DNA of 64,000 nt, taken from contig CBDBKU010000003.1 of assembly GCA_965206775.1 (NCBI GenBank), positions 806,001 to 870,000 on the forward strand, in the 5' to 3' direction. The notes under the pieces are model-generated. The model worked only from the letters and a program-made list of their open reading frames with translations, searched no databases and had not been told where the DNA came from. The position numbers and the translations under genes were made by a program. Positions 36,297 to 45,492 of this stretch are shown in pieces; positions within the stretch are counted from its first letter, which is position 1, and every line of letters starts with the position of its first letter. This DNA comes from VXMF01 sp965206775 (GTDB lineage: Bacteria > Acidobacteriota > Terriglobia > Bryobacterales > UBA6623).

Positions 36297-38183
36297 CTAG
36301 GGACGACTCTCCAGCCATGAGCGCATCGTAGTACTGACCATATCCGCTGCTTCTCGTTGAACGAAATGGCCGCTGCTGGGTATGGTGACGAGTGTGTAGT
36401 CTTCGTTGATCCAATTCCACGTATCGCGCAACCCGTCCTTGTCGACAGCCTTGTCTTTCAACCCGTGGAATTGCAGTACAGGCATGGTGAGATTGGGCAT
36501 CTCGGGGCTCGCGCCCGACTCTGCAACAAACTCGCCAAAGGCTGACCGGTAGTAGTTAAGCATGCCCTTGACCGAGGATTGGGAGAACGCATTGAAGTAG
36601 CGCTGCCGCACTTTGTCTGAGACGTTGTCCGCCGAAATACGTGTCAGCACCTCGGGCGACAGTCGATTTTCGTATCCAGGCGTTTGAAAGTCAGCAATGT
36701 ACTGAGTGTTTGCCTCTTGCTCCGCCGTCGCGTTACGCCGCACGGTGCCGTAGCCTTTCGGGTGAGTCAGGTTGCAAATTACCAGCTTGTTAACGAGCCG
36801 CGGATAGTGCATGGCGAATCGCCACGAAATGGCGCCACCCCAATCGTGACCAACTAGGGTGACCGAGTCGACATCCAAGTCCTTGATCACAGCTTCGACA
36901 TCCGACATGAGATGGGACATGGTGTAGTGCTCCACACCCTCGGGCTTGCCGCTCTTGTTGTTGGCGCGTGTGTCCATGGCAACGGTCTTATAGCTGTCGG
37001 AAAGAGCGGCCATCTGTTCGCGCCAGGTGTACCAAAAATCTGGAAAGCCATGGACAAAGAGAACAACAGGGCCTTCGCCCAAGGTGACGTAGTGGATCGG
37101 CACCCCGTCGTTATCCGTCTCATGATGCTCGACGCGATCGAACACATCCCCGCCTGCCTCCGTTCCCTTGGACACGGGCTTGCGTACTTCACCGGACCGG
37201 GCCGAACGCTGTCTTGCACCATTCGCCTTTAGAACAGCCACGAGTTCTGGGAGATCGATCCCGCCGTCGCCATTGCTGTCGACAAATGAGAAGTTCTCCT
37301 TCATTTCGTCAACTGCTTCGCTCTTGCTGATCTTGCCGTCCGAATCGGCGTCGAGCGAACTGAGGATCAATGGCGCTTGACTGGTGGCGAAGAGTTGTTG
37401 CGGGCTTTCCTGCGCGGCCTTGCCGGGCGTCGGGGGATTGGCCGTTCGGTCGAACTGGGTCTTGAGTTGCAAGGTGTACTCGTCTTCGAGGGCAGCGGCG
37501 CGGTGATGTCCGAATCCGCTCTCTCCGATCTTCTTGAGCACATCTTCATAGGCACGATGACTGGGGAATCGAAGCATGCGATAGTCGCTCCACTTACGGC
37601 CATCGCCGACGAGGACGCCATCGACATCCGCCTTCAGCAGGGGCGTGACGCCTGCCGCGTGACGGATTTCGGAAACGGACTCTTCGAACAATTCCATCGC
37701 TTCGCGACCCGTGCGTTCCGGTTCGCTGCTGCCCGCAGGGTACTGGGCCGCGTCGCGGTACTTGACGAGATGGAAAAACGTGAAGGGTTGGTCCTGTGCA
37801 GTCGCCGGATAGGGGATGTCTCCCGCGGCATGGGGCGGCTTTTGCGAGAGCTCCGACGCTTCGGGCACGGTGACCATGATTTGGGACACGCCGAGGCTGG
37901 CACCAATGTGTTGGACCGTATTCTTGAATCCCGCACTCGAGGACATTTCCATCATCTTCGCGCGGCTTGGATACATGACGATAGCGACGGAGTCCCACGT
38001 GGGGTCTTTTCCCGCGAATTGCGCTTCGACGCTACCGGCATAGACTAGCCCACCGCCTATTTTCTGAATGTGTGGCATCGGATTGTAGAGCTTGCCGGCT
38101 TCCCGTCCGCTCATGCTGGTCTTGCGGCCGTCGGAATACTCGGCTTTGTCCCGGTACTTCATGAGGTTGAGCATGTAGAACAT
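36297..38183 (-). CDS. Multidomain protein: tandem ferredoxin-like repeats, EF-hand pair, epoxide-hydrolase-like domain
   Basis: A 628-aa protein from ATG 38183, which has AGGAGG 4-5 nt upstream. Two related repeats (FYMLNLMKYRDKAEY...SGREAGKLY near 2-35, and TFFHLVKYRDAAQY...TGREAMELF near 135-167) look like DUF1330/ABM-type folds. Next come two canonical EF-hand loops, DADSDGKISKSE (278-289) and DSNGDGGIDLPE (302-313). The C-terminus is an alpha/beta-hydrolase of the epoxide-hydrolase type: HGFPDFWYTWR (378), GHDWGG with nucleophile Asp447, and terminal SGHFVQRE His. In-frame family-like residues (ASFLIVSQEEDG) continue upstream to about 38225, next to an ISAs1 fragment, so the original 5' end was probably lost. 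Confidence 0.75.
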   Translation of the reverse strand: MFYMLNLMKYRDKAEYSDGRKTSMSGREAGKLYNPMPHIQKIGGGLVYAGSVEAQFAGKDPTWDSVAIVMYPSRAKMMEMSSSAGFKNTVQHIGASLGVSQIMVTVPEASELSQKPPHAAGDIPYPATAQDQPFTFFHLVKYRDAAQYPAGSSEPERTGREAMELFEESVSEIRHAAGVTPLLKADVDGVLVGDGRKWSDYRMLRFPSHRAYEDVLKKIGESGFGHHRAAALEDEYTLQLKTQFDRTANPPTPGKAAQESPQQLFATSQAPLILSSLDADSDGKISKSEAVDEMKENFSFVDSNGDGGIDLPELVAVLKANGARQRSARSGEVRKPVSKGTEAGGDVFDRVEHHETDNDGVPIHYVTLGEGPVVLFVHGFPDFWYTWREQMAALSDSYKTVAMDTRANNKSGKPEGVEHYTMSHLMSDVEAVIKDLDVDSVTLVGHDWGGAISWRFAMHYPRLVNKLVICNLTHPKGYGTVRRNATAEQEANTQYIADFQTPGYENRLSPEVLTRISADNVSDKVRQRYFNAFSQSSVKGMLNYYRSAFGEFVAESGASPEMPNLTMPVLQFHGLKDKAVDKDGLRDTWNWINEDYTLVTIPSSGHFVQREAADMVSTTMRSWLESRP

Positions 38184-38289
38184 GCCGTCCTCCTCCTGTG
38201 AAACGATCAGAAAGCTCGCCGAGGCGGGGTTTTGAGGCCGTCGACTCGTACTCGGGTTGGAGGAGGATGGTTCAACGGAGGTCTTAGGC

Positions 38290-38892
38290 GTCGAGACATC
38301 TTCCTGCGCCGCACGCGACCTGGTCATCGAGCAGCACGGCGGGGAGGTGCTGGTGCGCATCAAGGGCAACTGCCCGCTCACCTACGAGACGCTGACGGGC
38401 CTGAACTGGGAGCAGGGCGCGGAGCGGAGCTGGCAGGAAGGGCGCTGGCAGCGCTCGCGCAACAAGAGCTGGGAGCGGCGCTCGATCGATGTGTTCACGC
38501 CCCATCCGAAACTGCTGCCGTACCCGCATGCCCGGCAGGCGTACCGCATCACGCACGAGCCCTGCAAGCGGCTGGGCGGCCCGGTTGAGGTCAGCTGCAG
38601 CTACGGCATCAGCTCGCTGTCGGAGAAGGCCGCGGCGGCTCGGGACCTACTGGCGTTGCAGCGGGGTCACTGGAAGGTGGAGAGCGCCAACCACTATCGC
38701 CGCGACGTCTCGTTCGGGGAGGACAGCAGCCGCATCCGCACGGGTCACGGTCCGTCCAACGCCGCGGCGCTGAACAACTTGGCGCTGGCGCTGCTGCTGT
38801 CGCAGCGGCCACAGGACACGGTGCCGGACGCGCAAACGTACTACGCCGGCAACCGGGACGAGGCGCTGCAACTGCTGCTGGCTCCTGGCTAG
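38290..38892 (+). pseudogene. ISAs1-type transposase, C-terminal fragment
   Basis: About 200 residues matching the second half of ISAs1-family DDE transposases: ARDLVIEQHGGEVLVRIKGN, then RGHWKVESANHYRRDVSFGED with the catalytic-end Glu region, and ALNNLALALLL. The N-terminal half is absent and no inverted repeats are visible, so it is a dead remnant. Its left edge abuts the truncated 5' end of the epoxide-hydrolase-like gene. Confidence 0.75.
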
Positions 38893-39289
38893 CGAGGAGT
38901 CCGCTCGGCAGCCGCGGAGCGAGGTCCATCGCGGCCTGGCGGACGGCCCCTCTGCGCCCTCGTGGCGGCCGCCGGCGGCCCACACGGCGATTCCCGGCCG
39001 GTTCAGCGTCCCCAGCACCGCAACAAGACCCGCTTTCACTCCGCAGACCGCCCCACTTCCCGTGCTCCAACGCCCTATCTGGGCCATCCCCCCCAAAAAC
39101 CAATAAAGAATCAGCGGTGCCCCTTTCGCGCCCGGAACAGCAGGTAAATCGGGGCACGTGGCGTTTCCGGTTGATCGCCATTGCGGAATTCAGGCGGTCT
39201 CGCGAGACCTCGGCGAAAGCCTCCGGTATGTAGCCATGGCCCGGGTCGGCGAACCTGCCGCGTCTCAGGGCAGGCGCACTCGCTCGCAA
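38893..39289. other. Non-coding stretch after the ISAs1 fragment
   Basis: About 400 bp without a supported gene. It may include the 3' end of the ISAs1 element, but no terminal repeat could be identified. Confidence 0.35.
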
Positions 39290-39720
39290 ATGCGGACGTT
39301 CGTCGAGTGGCTTGGAATCCTGGCGAACCTGGGACTGGGTCTCTTGTCGCTAGCCCTAGCGGCTCTCGGATGGATTCATGGAGGGGACAGGACCGTGCCG
39401 TTGGCCCCGGTCCCGCCAAGAGCGCGGCGACCGCGCTGGCGATTGCAGGGATCTTCGCCGTCCTGGCCTCCGGGCTCGCCTTCCGCCCCCGGGGCTGGGC
39501 GAGGTTCCCGCTGGTGATGTGGTCGCTGGGATTGCTCGCGGTGCTCGTGGCGGCTGTTTTCCGAGGCACCTATCGGTTTGACGGTATCGAGGCGTTTGGC
39601 GATCACGCACTGCTGGTAGCCGGCGCGACGATCCTCCTAGGCTCTAGCTGTCTGCGATTCCGGTCGGCCGCAAGGAAAAACCGGATACCCCACATCATGT
39701 CCGGCCGGCACCGTCACTAA
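39290..39720 (+). pseudogene. Small multi-helix membrane protein with a frameshift
   Basis: From ATG 39290 the frame encodes a hydrophobic helix (VEWLGILANLGLGLLSLALAALGW) and then loses coding character near 39400-39420. A second frame picks up with three more helices (ALAIAGIFAVLASGLAF, LVMWSLGLLAVLVAAVF, ALLVAGATILLGSS) and ends at 39720. A single indel around the Pro-rich APVPP segment would join them into one protein of about 140 aa with four helices. The family is unknown. It could be a real mutation or a sequencing error. Confidence 0.5.
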
Positions 39721-39925
39721 CGCTGGGAGAGCGTCCGCCCGTCCGCCGGCCGGCGTCGGGTTCCGATTCCGAAACCGCTTCCCTGGGGACTTGGGCCGTC
39801 ACCTCAAGGGGTCAAGCCGCGCGGGTCAGTATTCTCCCCGGACGTCCCGGTCGCCGTTCGGACGCCGGCGTGCTCCGTAGTGGCGACCGGGACGAGGGGG
39901 ACCGGGACTGCGACCGTGCGCGGCG

Positions 39926-42900
39926 TCAGAAAATGAATTTCAGGCCGAACTGGATGTTCCTCGGACCGCCGGCGCCGGTTATGCGGCCGATGTTGCGGTT
40001 GCCGACCTGAGCGTTCGGATTGCCGAACGGAGGGGTATTCGTGAAGTTGAAAGCCTCGAAGCGGAATTGCAGCGCCTTGGACTCGGTCAGTTCGAACCGC
40101 TTGTAGACAGCAAAGTCCCAGTTCCTCCGATCCGGCGAGAACAGGATGTTACGCCCCGCGTTGCCGAATTGAAACCGCCCGTTCTTTTCCAGCATGTCCG
40201 TCGCGAACCAGCGGTCCAGCGTCCGCTGGCCTGATCTCAGGTTCGGGTCGCCGAGAACGTTCGGTCGGTTAGTGGTGTTCGTGTTGGCCGGGTTGCCCCG
40301 GACGGTGGGGCTGAACGGCTGGCCGCTTCTGAGGGTGGTGATCGTGGCCAGCGTCCACCCGCCGAGAATCCCGTCCTGAATGCGGCTCCAGGAGGAGCCC
40401 CATTGCCGTCCCCGGCCGAAGGGCAGGTCGTAGATGACGCTACCAACGAACTGGTGCTGGATGTGCAGGCTGCTCAGCGCCTTGTTCAAGCGGAAGTTGT
40501 TCGTGTCCTGGGGCTCCCCGCAGCCTCCGGTCGTGCCGCCGCCGCCCTCGGCACAGAAATCGTCGATGTTCTTGGAGAAAGCATAGGACCCCAGCACGTT
40601 CAGACCGCCGGACAGGCGCTTCTTGATCTTCAGCTGGCCCGAATGAAAATTCGCGTTCCCGTCAAACTGGTGACGGAACACCTGGGCCAGCGGCGAGATG
40701 ACAATGTCCGACCCCGGCCACACGATCGACTTCCACCGACGCTTCTTGTTGCGGTTGCCCGGACCGGGCGGCGAGAAGTTCATGTCGTACTTCCGAATTG
40801 CGTGCGCCGTTTTCGAAGCGAAGTAGCCGACCTCGAGCATCCAGTTCCCTCCTAGGCTCTGCTGGATGTTGAAGTTCCACTGCTGGGAATACGGCCAGGA
40901 CCGGTCCCTCTGATAGTTGGTGACCGACATGTTTGATGCGGTGCTCGGGTTGAAACTGTCGCTGACGGGCGAGTTGGCGATCCCGGTCCTCAAGCGAATG
41001 TCGGGATGGATGTTGTCGGTGCTGGTCCAGTTCCGCACCTCGAAGGGCGGATTGCTCTGCATCAGCTTGCCTCCGCCCGGGGGATCCCATGTGCCGTGAA
41101 ATATGCCGTAGCCGACCCGGATGACGGTGCCGCGACGGACTTGATAGGCCAATCCGAAGCGTGGCCCGAAGTTGTCGCGATCGGTCTGGACGTGGGACCG
41201 CTGCAGCCGGCTGCCGCCGGGAACTGCAAGCACGAGCGGGGGGGCGTCGGGATTCGCTTCGATGTCGAAGTTGACCCAGCCGTCCCTAGACTTCTCGACC
41301 CAGGGCAGGAAGACCTGATAGCGGACCCCCATGTTCAATGTCAGCTTGTCGGTCGCCTTCCATTCGTCCTGGAAATAGAATTGGTGGAACTGGCCTCTCA
41401 ATGCCATGTACACCCCGCGGGAGACACGGCTCTGATGCGGGATCCCGGTGAGGAATTGAGCGAACGGATCGCCGCCCTGGTTGCCGTCGGGGTTCCGTGT
41501 GTAATTCCCGTTGAAGAAGAACAGGCCGAGCCTTTCCTTCGGGTTCTTGAGGTAGTTCTGCAGCCACATCAGATCGGCTCCGACCTTGATCGTGTGGCGG
41601 CCTCGGATGAACGTCGTGTCGTTCTTGAGCTGGCGGGTCTGGGCGTTCGCATCGTTCGGAACGTTCGAGCCGATCCCTAGTGCTGTCACGCCGTCAATGT
41701 TGAAGCGCGGCGCGCCCGGTTGGGACTGGTCCACGCCGAAGATTCCAAGCTGGGCGTTGGCGTTGTAGTCGACGAGGGGGGCGAGCTTCGTGTCCGTGTT
41801 GTTCCAGCCCAGCCGCGTCGAGGTGAGGATGGTGGGCGTGAATATGTGGTTCCAGGCGAAGCCCGTGTTCTGCCCTGCGTGCGTGAAGCTCCCCCCGGTG
41901 TTGCCGGCGCCCCCGATTGCCGGAACCGGCAGGCTGGGGGAGGCCGGGATGTGCCGCGTGTCCTGACTGTACCGGAAGAAGATGTTGTCCGCCCCGGAAA
42001 AAACGTGATCGACGCGAACGTCCCCGCGGTTCCGGTCCTCCTCCCGGGGAGGGTTGTAGAGAAAGTTCTGCGTCAGCCGGTCGTTCTTCGGGTCGGGATA
42101 CCAATCCTTGGCTTGCGCGGAAATCGGATCCATCTGGCTGAGGGGAATGATCTTGCCTGGGTAGGGGTCACGGAAGAACTTGCCGTCCACCTCGCGAAGG
42201 GTGTTCGGATCGTAAATCGCGTTTCCGATCTCGGTGAAGTCCCCTTGGCGCATCAGGATCGTGGGGATGGTGTTGTTCACCGTGCGCGACTCGCGGACCC
42301 TGGTCGCCTCGTAGTCCCCGAAGATGAAGGTCTTGTTTCTGACGATGGGGCCTCCGGCCGAGAAGCCGAACTGGCTCCTCTTGTACGGCGGCCGCGGGTT
42401 GTCGGGAGCGTCGAAGAAGTTCTTGGCGTCGAAGACCTCGTTCCGCAGGAATGCGAAAACGGTTCCATGGACTTCGTTGGTGCCGGACTTCATGACCACG
42501 TTGACCACGCCACCGGCCGACTTGCCGTACTCCGCCGAGAAGGCGTTCGTCTCGACCTTGAACTCCTGTACGGCGTCAATCGAAATCGCCGTGGCGTCCG
42601 ATCTCCGGGCGTGGGTCGCGCTTTGCAGGTTGTTGTTGTCGATACCGTCCAGCATCACGTTGTTCTGGCTGGGCCGCATGCCGGAGGCGCTGAAGGAGTC
42701 TCTCCGGCCCGTGTCCGTCATCATCGCTCCGGTGGAAAGTAGGGCGAGCTTGATGTAGCTGCGGCCGTTGAGCGGGAAGTCCACGATCTGCTTGTTGCTG
42801 ATGACCTCCCCTTGCGCCGCCTCGAAGGTCGTGAGCAGGGGCGCGTCCGCGAGGACCGAGACGCTCTCGGTGACCTGGCCGACTTCAAGCGTGATGTCAA

Positions 42901-43219
42901 CGACGGCCGCTTCACGGACCTCCAGGTTGATGCCCGTCCGGACGGTTCGCTTGAACCCCTCGGATTCCACGGCGACTTCGAAGTCGCCGAGCGGGAGGTT
43001 CGGAGCCACGTACGACCCCGAGGGGTTGGTCTGGGTTGCAAATTGGCGGTTCGTCTGGAGATGGGTCACCAGGACATCGACGCCAGGAACTACGGCGCCG
43101 GTCGCGTCGCTCACGGTACCTGTAATACGCGCCGTTTCTACCTGTCCAAGAACAAATGGCGCGCCGAGAAACAGCGCGCCGACGAGCACGAGAACACTTG
43201 GTTTTGTCACTGTCGTCAT
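39926..43219 (-). CDS. Oar-type TonB-dependent outer-membrane receptor
   Basis: A 1,097-aa protein: a signal peptide (to about residue 25), a carboxypeptidase-regulatory/Ig-like domain (TARITGTVSDATGAVVPGVDV...), a plug with LNGRSYIKLALLS and a long barrel ending in FGLKFIF, the terminal Phe needed for outer-membrane assembly. Oar-type receptors are expanded in Acidobacteriota and probably take up large substrates. A strong AAAGGAGG ribosome-binding site precedes ATG 43219. No TonB-ExbBD is nearby. Confidence 0.9.
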   Translation of the reverse strand: MTTVTKPSVLVLVGALFLGAPFVLGQVETARITGTVSDATGAVVPGVDVLVTHLQTNRQFATQTNPSGSYVAPNLPLGDFEVAVESEGFKRTVRTGINLEVREAAVVDITLEVGQVTESVSVLADAPLLTTFEAAQGEVISNKQIVDFPLNGRSYIKLALLSTGAMMTDTGRRDSFSASGMRPSQNNVMLDGIDNNNLQSATHARRSDATAISIDAVQEFKVETNAFSAEYGKSAGGVVNVVMKSGTNEVHGTVFAFLRNEVFDAKNFFDAPDNPRPPYKRSQFGFSAGGPIVRNKTFIFGDYEATRVRESRTVNNTIPTILMRQGDFTEIGNAIYDPNTLREVDGKFFRDPYPGKIIPLSQMDPISAQAKDWYPDPKNDRLTQNFLYNPPREEDRNRGDVRVDHVFSGADNIFFRYSQDTRHIPASPSLPVPAIGGAGNTGGSFTHAGQNTGFAWNHIFTPTILTSTRLGWNNTDTKLAPLVDYNANAQLGIFGVDQSQPGAPRFNIDGVTALGIGSNVPNDANAQTRQLKNDTTFIRGRHTIKVGADLMWLQNYLKNPKERLGLFFFNGNYTRNPDGNQGGDPFAQFLTGIPHQSRVSRGVYMALRGQFHQFYFQDEWKATDKLTLNMGVRYQVFLPWVEKSRDGWVNFDIEANPDAPPLVLAVPGGSRLQRSHVQTDRDNFGPRFGLAYQVRRGTVIRVGYGIFHGTWDPPGGGKLMQSNPPFEVRNWTSTDNIHPDIRLRTGIANSPVSDSFNPSTASNMSVTNYQRDRSWPYSQQWNFNIQQSLGGNWMLEVGYFASKTAHAIRKYDMNFSPPGPGNRNKKRRWKSIVWPGSDIVISPLAQVFRHQFDGNANFHSGQLKIKKRLSGGLNVLGSYAFSKNIDDFCAEGGGGTTGGCGEPQDTNNFRLNKALSSLHIQHQFVGSVIYDLPFGRGRQWGSSWSRIQDGILGGWTLATITTLRSGQPFSPTVRGNPANTNTTNRPNVLGDPNLRSGQRTLDRWFATDMLEKNGRFQFGNAGRNILFSPDRRNWDFAVYKRFELTESKALQFRFEAFNFTNTPPFGNPNAQVGNRNIGRITGAGGPRNIQFGLKFIF

Positions 43220-43288
43220 GGGTGGGGCACCTCCTTTTCGCGGGTCTGCTCACCTATCTTACCGGGATTGCCCGCGGCGGGACGCAAT

Positions 43289-43326
43289 GGCACTAACTTT
43301 AGGTTTTTGCCTACTAACTTAGTGCC
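43289..43326. promoter_or_regulatory. Inverted repeat upstream of the Oar receptor
   Basis: GGCACTAA (43289-43296) and TTAGTGCC (43319-43326) are perfect 8-bp complements separated by 22 nt. The interval also holds a near-repeat ACTAACTT. The site is 70-110 bp upstream of the receptor start and could be an operator or the boundary of the adjacent IS. Confidence 0.4.
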
Positions 43327-43532
43327 TGCGACAAAACCCCTGAATTTTGCGCAGACACACACGAGGGTTCAGTTACTGTGCTGGTGGCGGGCGCCGTTTC
43401 GGGGCGCAATCCGCCCCGGCTTGCCGTCGCATGGCGGCTTTCCAGGCCGGATTCCGAGTCCTTGCGCACCCTTCCCACACTCCTGCCTGCCAGCAGGCTG
43501 GCGCTGCTCGTTCCCGGGGCGCTCCCTCGCCG

Positions 43533-44484
43533 CTACGCGGCCAGCCGTAGCGGGAGCGCCCGCTTCAGCCGCTCCCGCCTCTGCAGGAGCAGTCCGATCC
43601 GGTGCAGGTTCCCCGCCAGCACCGCCAGCCCCACCGCTCGCTCGAAGCCCGCCGCCCCTTTCGACCGCACCCGGTCCAAGCCCCGGCATTCCAGGTTGTG
43701 GATCGCCGATTCCACCGCCGGATGCGCCTTCCGCGCCGCCGCGAATCCCGGCTCCGACTCCCGTTCCCGCCCCGCCTTCGACAGCTTCCCCTTCTGCGGC
43801 AGCGCGTTCAACACCAGCACCTTGTCCAATTCCTCCCGGTTCGCTGGACTGTGGAAGCCCTTGTCGAAACTGCAGCCCGCCAAGTCCGGATACATCGCCT
43901 GCGTCTCCTTCACCAGCGGCTGCGCCACGTCCACGTCCTGCTCCGTCCACATGATCCTGGCATGCAGCACGAACCCGTGCTCGCTCTCCACGATCCCCAC
44001 CGGCACTCCCAGCTCCACCGGCCGCCCTGCCAGGCCCTTCGCGCACCAGCGCGCGTGCGGCTCGAAAATCGAGAAGACCTTCTCCTCTTGCGGAATCGTC
44101 TCGCCTCGCAGCACGCGCCGCTCACACCTGGTCGACCTGCCGCTCCGCGTGTTCCAGGAAGCCCTTGATTTCGCTGACGATATCCGCTCCCGCTCGCGCC
44201 GCCTCCAAGCGCTCCAGAGACGCCTTCGCGCGCTCCGCTATGCAGCGCGCCTGCCGCAAGTAGTCCTGCACCCGCCGCGGCTGCTGCTTCCTTCGCTTCG
44301 ACGAGCGCACCCGCTGGAACAGGCCGCGCACTTTCCGGATCAGATGCGCGCTCTGGCGCCACCCGCCCAGGCCGTGCTGCTCGCAGGCCAGCGCCGTGAC
44401 CCGGATCAGGCAGCGCAGCGCGTCCCACAGCAGGCTCACGTCCGTCGGGTAATGCACGTCCGTCTCGACCAAGAGCAGATCAAA
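43533..44484 (-). pseudogene. ISNCY-type transposase, frameshifted and 5'-truncated
   Basis: Two consecutive frames form one transposase. The upstream piece (44472-44122) has LVETDVHYPTDVSLLWDALR, and the downstream piece (44114-43533) has GETIPQEEKVFSIFEPHARW, ACSFDKGFHSPANREELD and KAHPAVESAIHNLECRGLDR. These are hallmark ISNCY-family (IS1202/ISDol1-like) segments. They are joined by a 1-bp shift near 44115-44122, where VDQV-stop should continue ERRVLRGE. Upstream a TAG at 44485-44487 closes the frame where the neighbouring recombinase element begins, so the N-terminal third is missing. Confidence 0.75.
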
Positions 44485-44510
44485 CTAATCCATTCCGCGA
44501 TTGCGGGCCT

Positions 44511-44924
44511 GAGCGGGTTCTGATCAAGCGCCTCGGACACCCCCTCGACGGTCAGGAGCTGGCGGTGCTGGCTCGGAAACGGCGCTCGGACGGTAGTCTG
44601 GCGTTGTGGGTCGAACTGCCCGATGGCAAGCGCAAGTGCATCCCTGCGGCGTGGACCAGCTGGGAGGCTCCTGCGGACGATGCGCCGCGCACGCAGGGCC
44701 GCATGGCGGACTATCATGCCTTGCAGAAACTGGTGCAGGTGCTGGAGGACGCGCATGGCGGAGAAGGAGGGAGCGGCGAACTGGCAGGCGTCTCTGCCGG
44801 GGCTGCTGGAACACGAGGAGCGGCTGGCGCTGTGGAACAGCTTTCCGGAGGCGGCGCACGAGGAACTGCTGGAAGAGCTGGCGCGGCTGATGCTGCGGAT
44901 CGCGGAGAAGGAGGCCCGAAATGA
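44511..44924 (+). CDS. DUF5372-like protein of a recombinase element
   Basis: The frame reads ERVLIKRLGHPLDGQELAVL, a strand-rich middle and KCIPAAWTSWEAP, resembling the DUF5372 family (HPxxGxEFEL ... LPAxWTD) that accompanies a class of serine recombinases. No good start codon is found before the ISNCY junction (GTG 44565 is internal), so the N-terminus may be lost. The last 55 residues are Gly/Ala-rich and overlap the next ORF, so the true end may lie near 44755. Confidence 0.45.
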   Translation, partial: ERVLIKRLGHPLDGQELAVLARKRRSDGSLALWVELPDGKRKCIPAAWTSWEAPADDAPRTQGRMADYHALQKLVQVLEDAHGGEGGSGELAGVSAGAAGTRGAAGAVEQLSGGGARGTAGRAGAADAADRGEGGPK

Positions 44925-44958
44925 AGCGGGAGACGACGATCCGCGAACGGCATCTTGA
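44755..44958 (+). CDS. Small ORF of the recombinase element
   Basis: A 67-aa acidic, Leu/Glu-rich helical protein (LLEHEERLALWNSFPEAAHE, ELLEELARLMLRIAEKEA) between the DUF5372-like and recombinase ORFs, overlapping the latter by 38 bp. A short middle ORF with a WxxxPxxxRxEL pattern is normally present in these three-gene elements. Its function is unknown. Confidence 0.5.
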   Translation: MAEKEGAANWQASLPGLLEHEERLALWNSFPEAAHEELLEELARLMLRIAEKEARNEAGDDDPRTAS

Positions 44959-45492
44959 GCGGCTGGCGGTGGTCTATGTGCGCCAATCGACGCCGCAGCA
45001 GGTGCTGACGAACCGGGAATCGACGCGGCTGCAGTATGGATTGCGGGAACTGGCGCGGAATCTGGGCTGGCCGGCGGAGCGGGTCGAGGTGATCGACGAC
45101 GACCTGGGGGTTTCGGCAGCGGGGGATACGGAGCGGGCATGCCTGCCGGCGCGGTCGAGGCAAGTGCCGGAGGGGACCTTCGAAGGGCTGGCAGGGTGCC
45201 TGCGGGCGGTGTGGGAGGATCAGGCGACGAGCTGGAGGGACCGCAAGAGGCTGCTGGCGACGGTGCTGGAGGAAGTGGTGCTGACGGCGGACCGGGAGGT
45301 GCACAGGCTGCATGTGCTGCTGCGCTGGCGCGGAGGGTGGATCGACGAGCGGGAGCTGCCGCTGCGGCCTCCGCTGCAAGCGGTGCGCACGGAGGCTGCG
45401 ACGCTGGCGCTGATCCGGCGGCTGGCGCAATGGCATACCGATTCCGCACTGGCCGGGGAGCTGAACCGCAGAGGATTGCAGACGGCCACGGG
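44921..45492 (+). pseudogene. Serine recombinase, 5' part (internally deleted, split by IS)
   Basis: Starts ATG 44921 overlapping the previous TGA (ATGA). It reads the resolvase N-terminus with catalytic Ser in AVVYVRQSTPQQV and STRLQYGLRELARNLGW. After IDDDLGVSA it jumps to a C-terminal-type segment, DRKRLLATVLEEVVLTADRE and LLRWRGGWIDERELPL. So most of the catalytic domain and the zinc-ribbon/recombinase domain (roughly 350-400 residues) are deleted. The gene is then interrupted by the IS at 45493 after NRRGLQTATG. Not functional. Confidence 0.8.
45485..45492. repeat. Left target-site duplication GCCACGGG
   Basis: GCCACGGG immediately left of the IS end at 45493; identical copy at 47914-47921 right of the IS. 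An 8-bp duplication is within the 8-9 bp range of the IS50 group. Confidence 0.85.

Noticed and set aside
38284..38381. N-terminal extension of the epoxide-hydrolase-like protein
   Set aside because: These codons are the antisense of the ISAs1 fragment; the protein either restarts at 38183 or lost its original start.
43369..44046. Gly/Ala-rich 225-codon frame within the ISNCY remnant
   Set aside because: Low-complexity frame overlapping the transposase; no motif.
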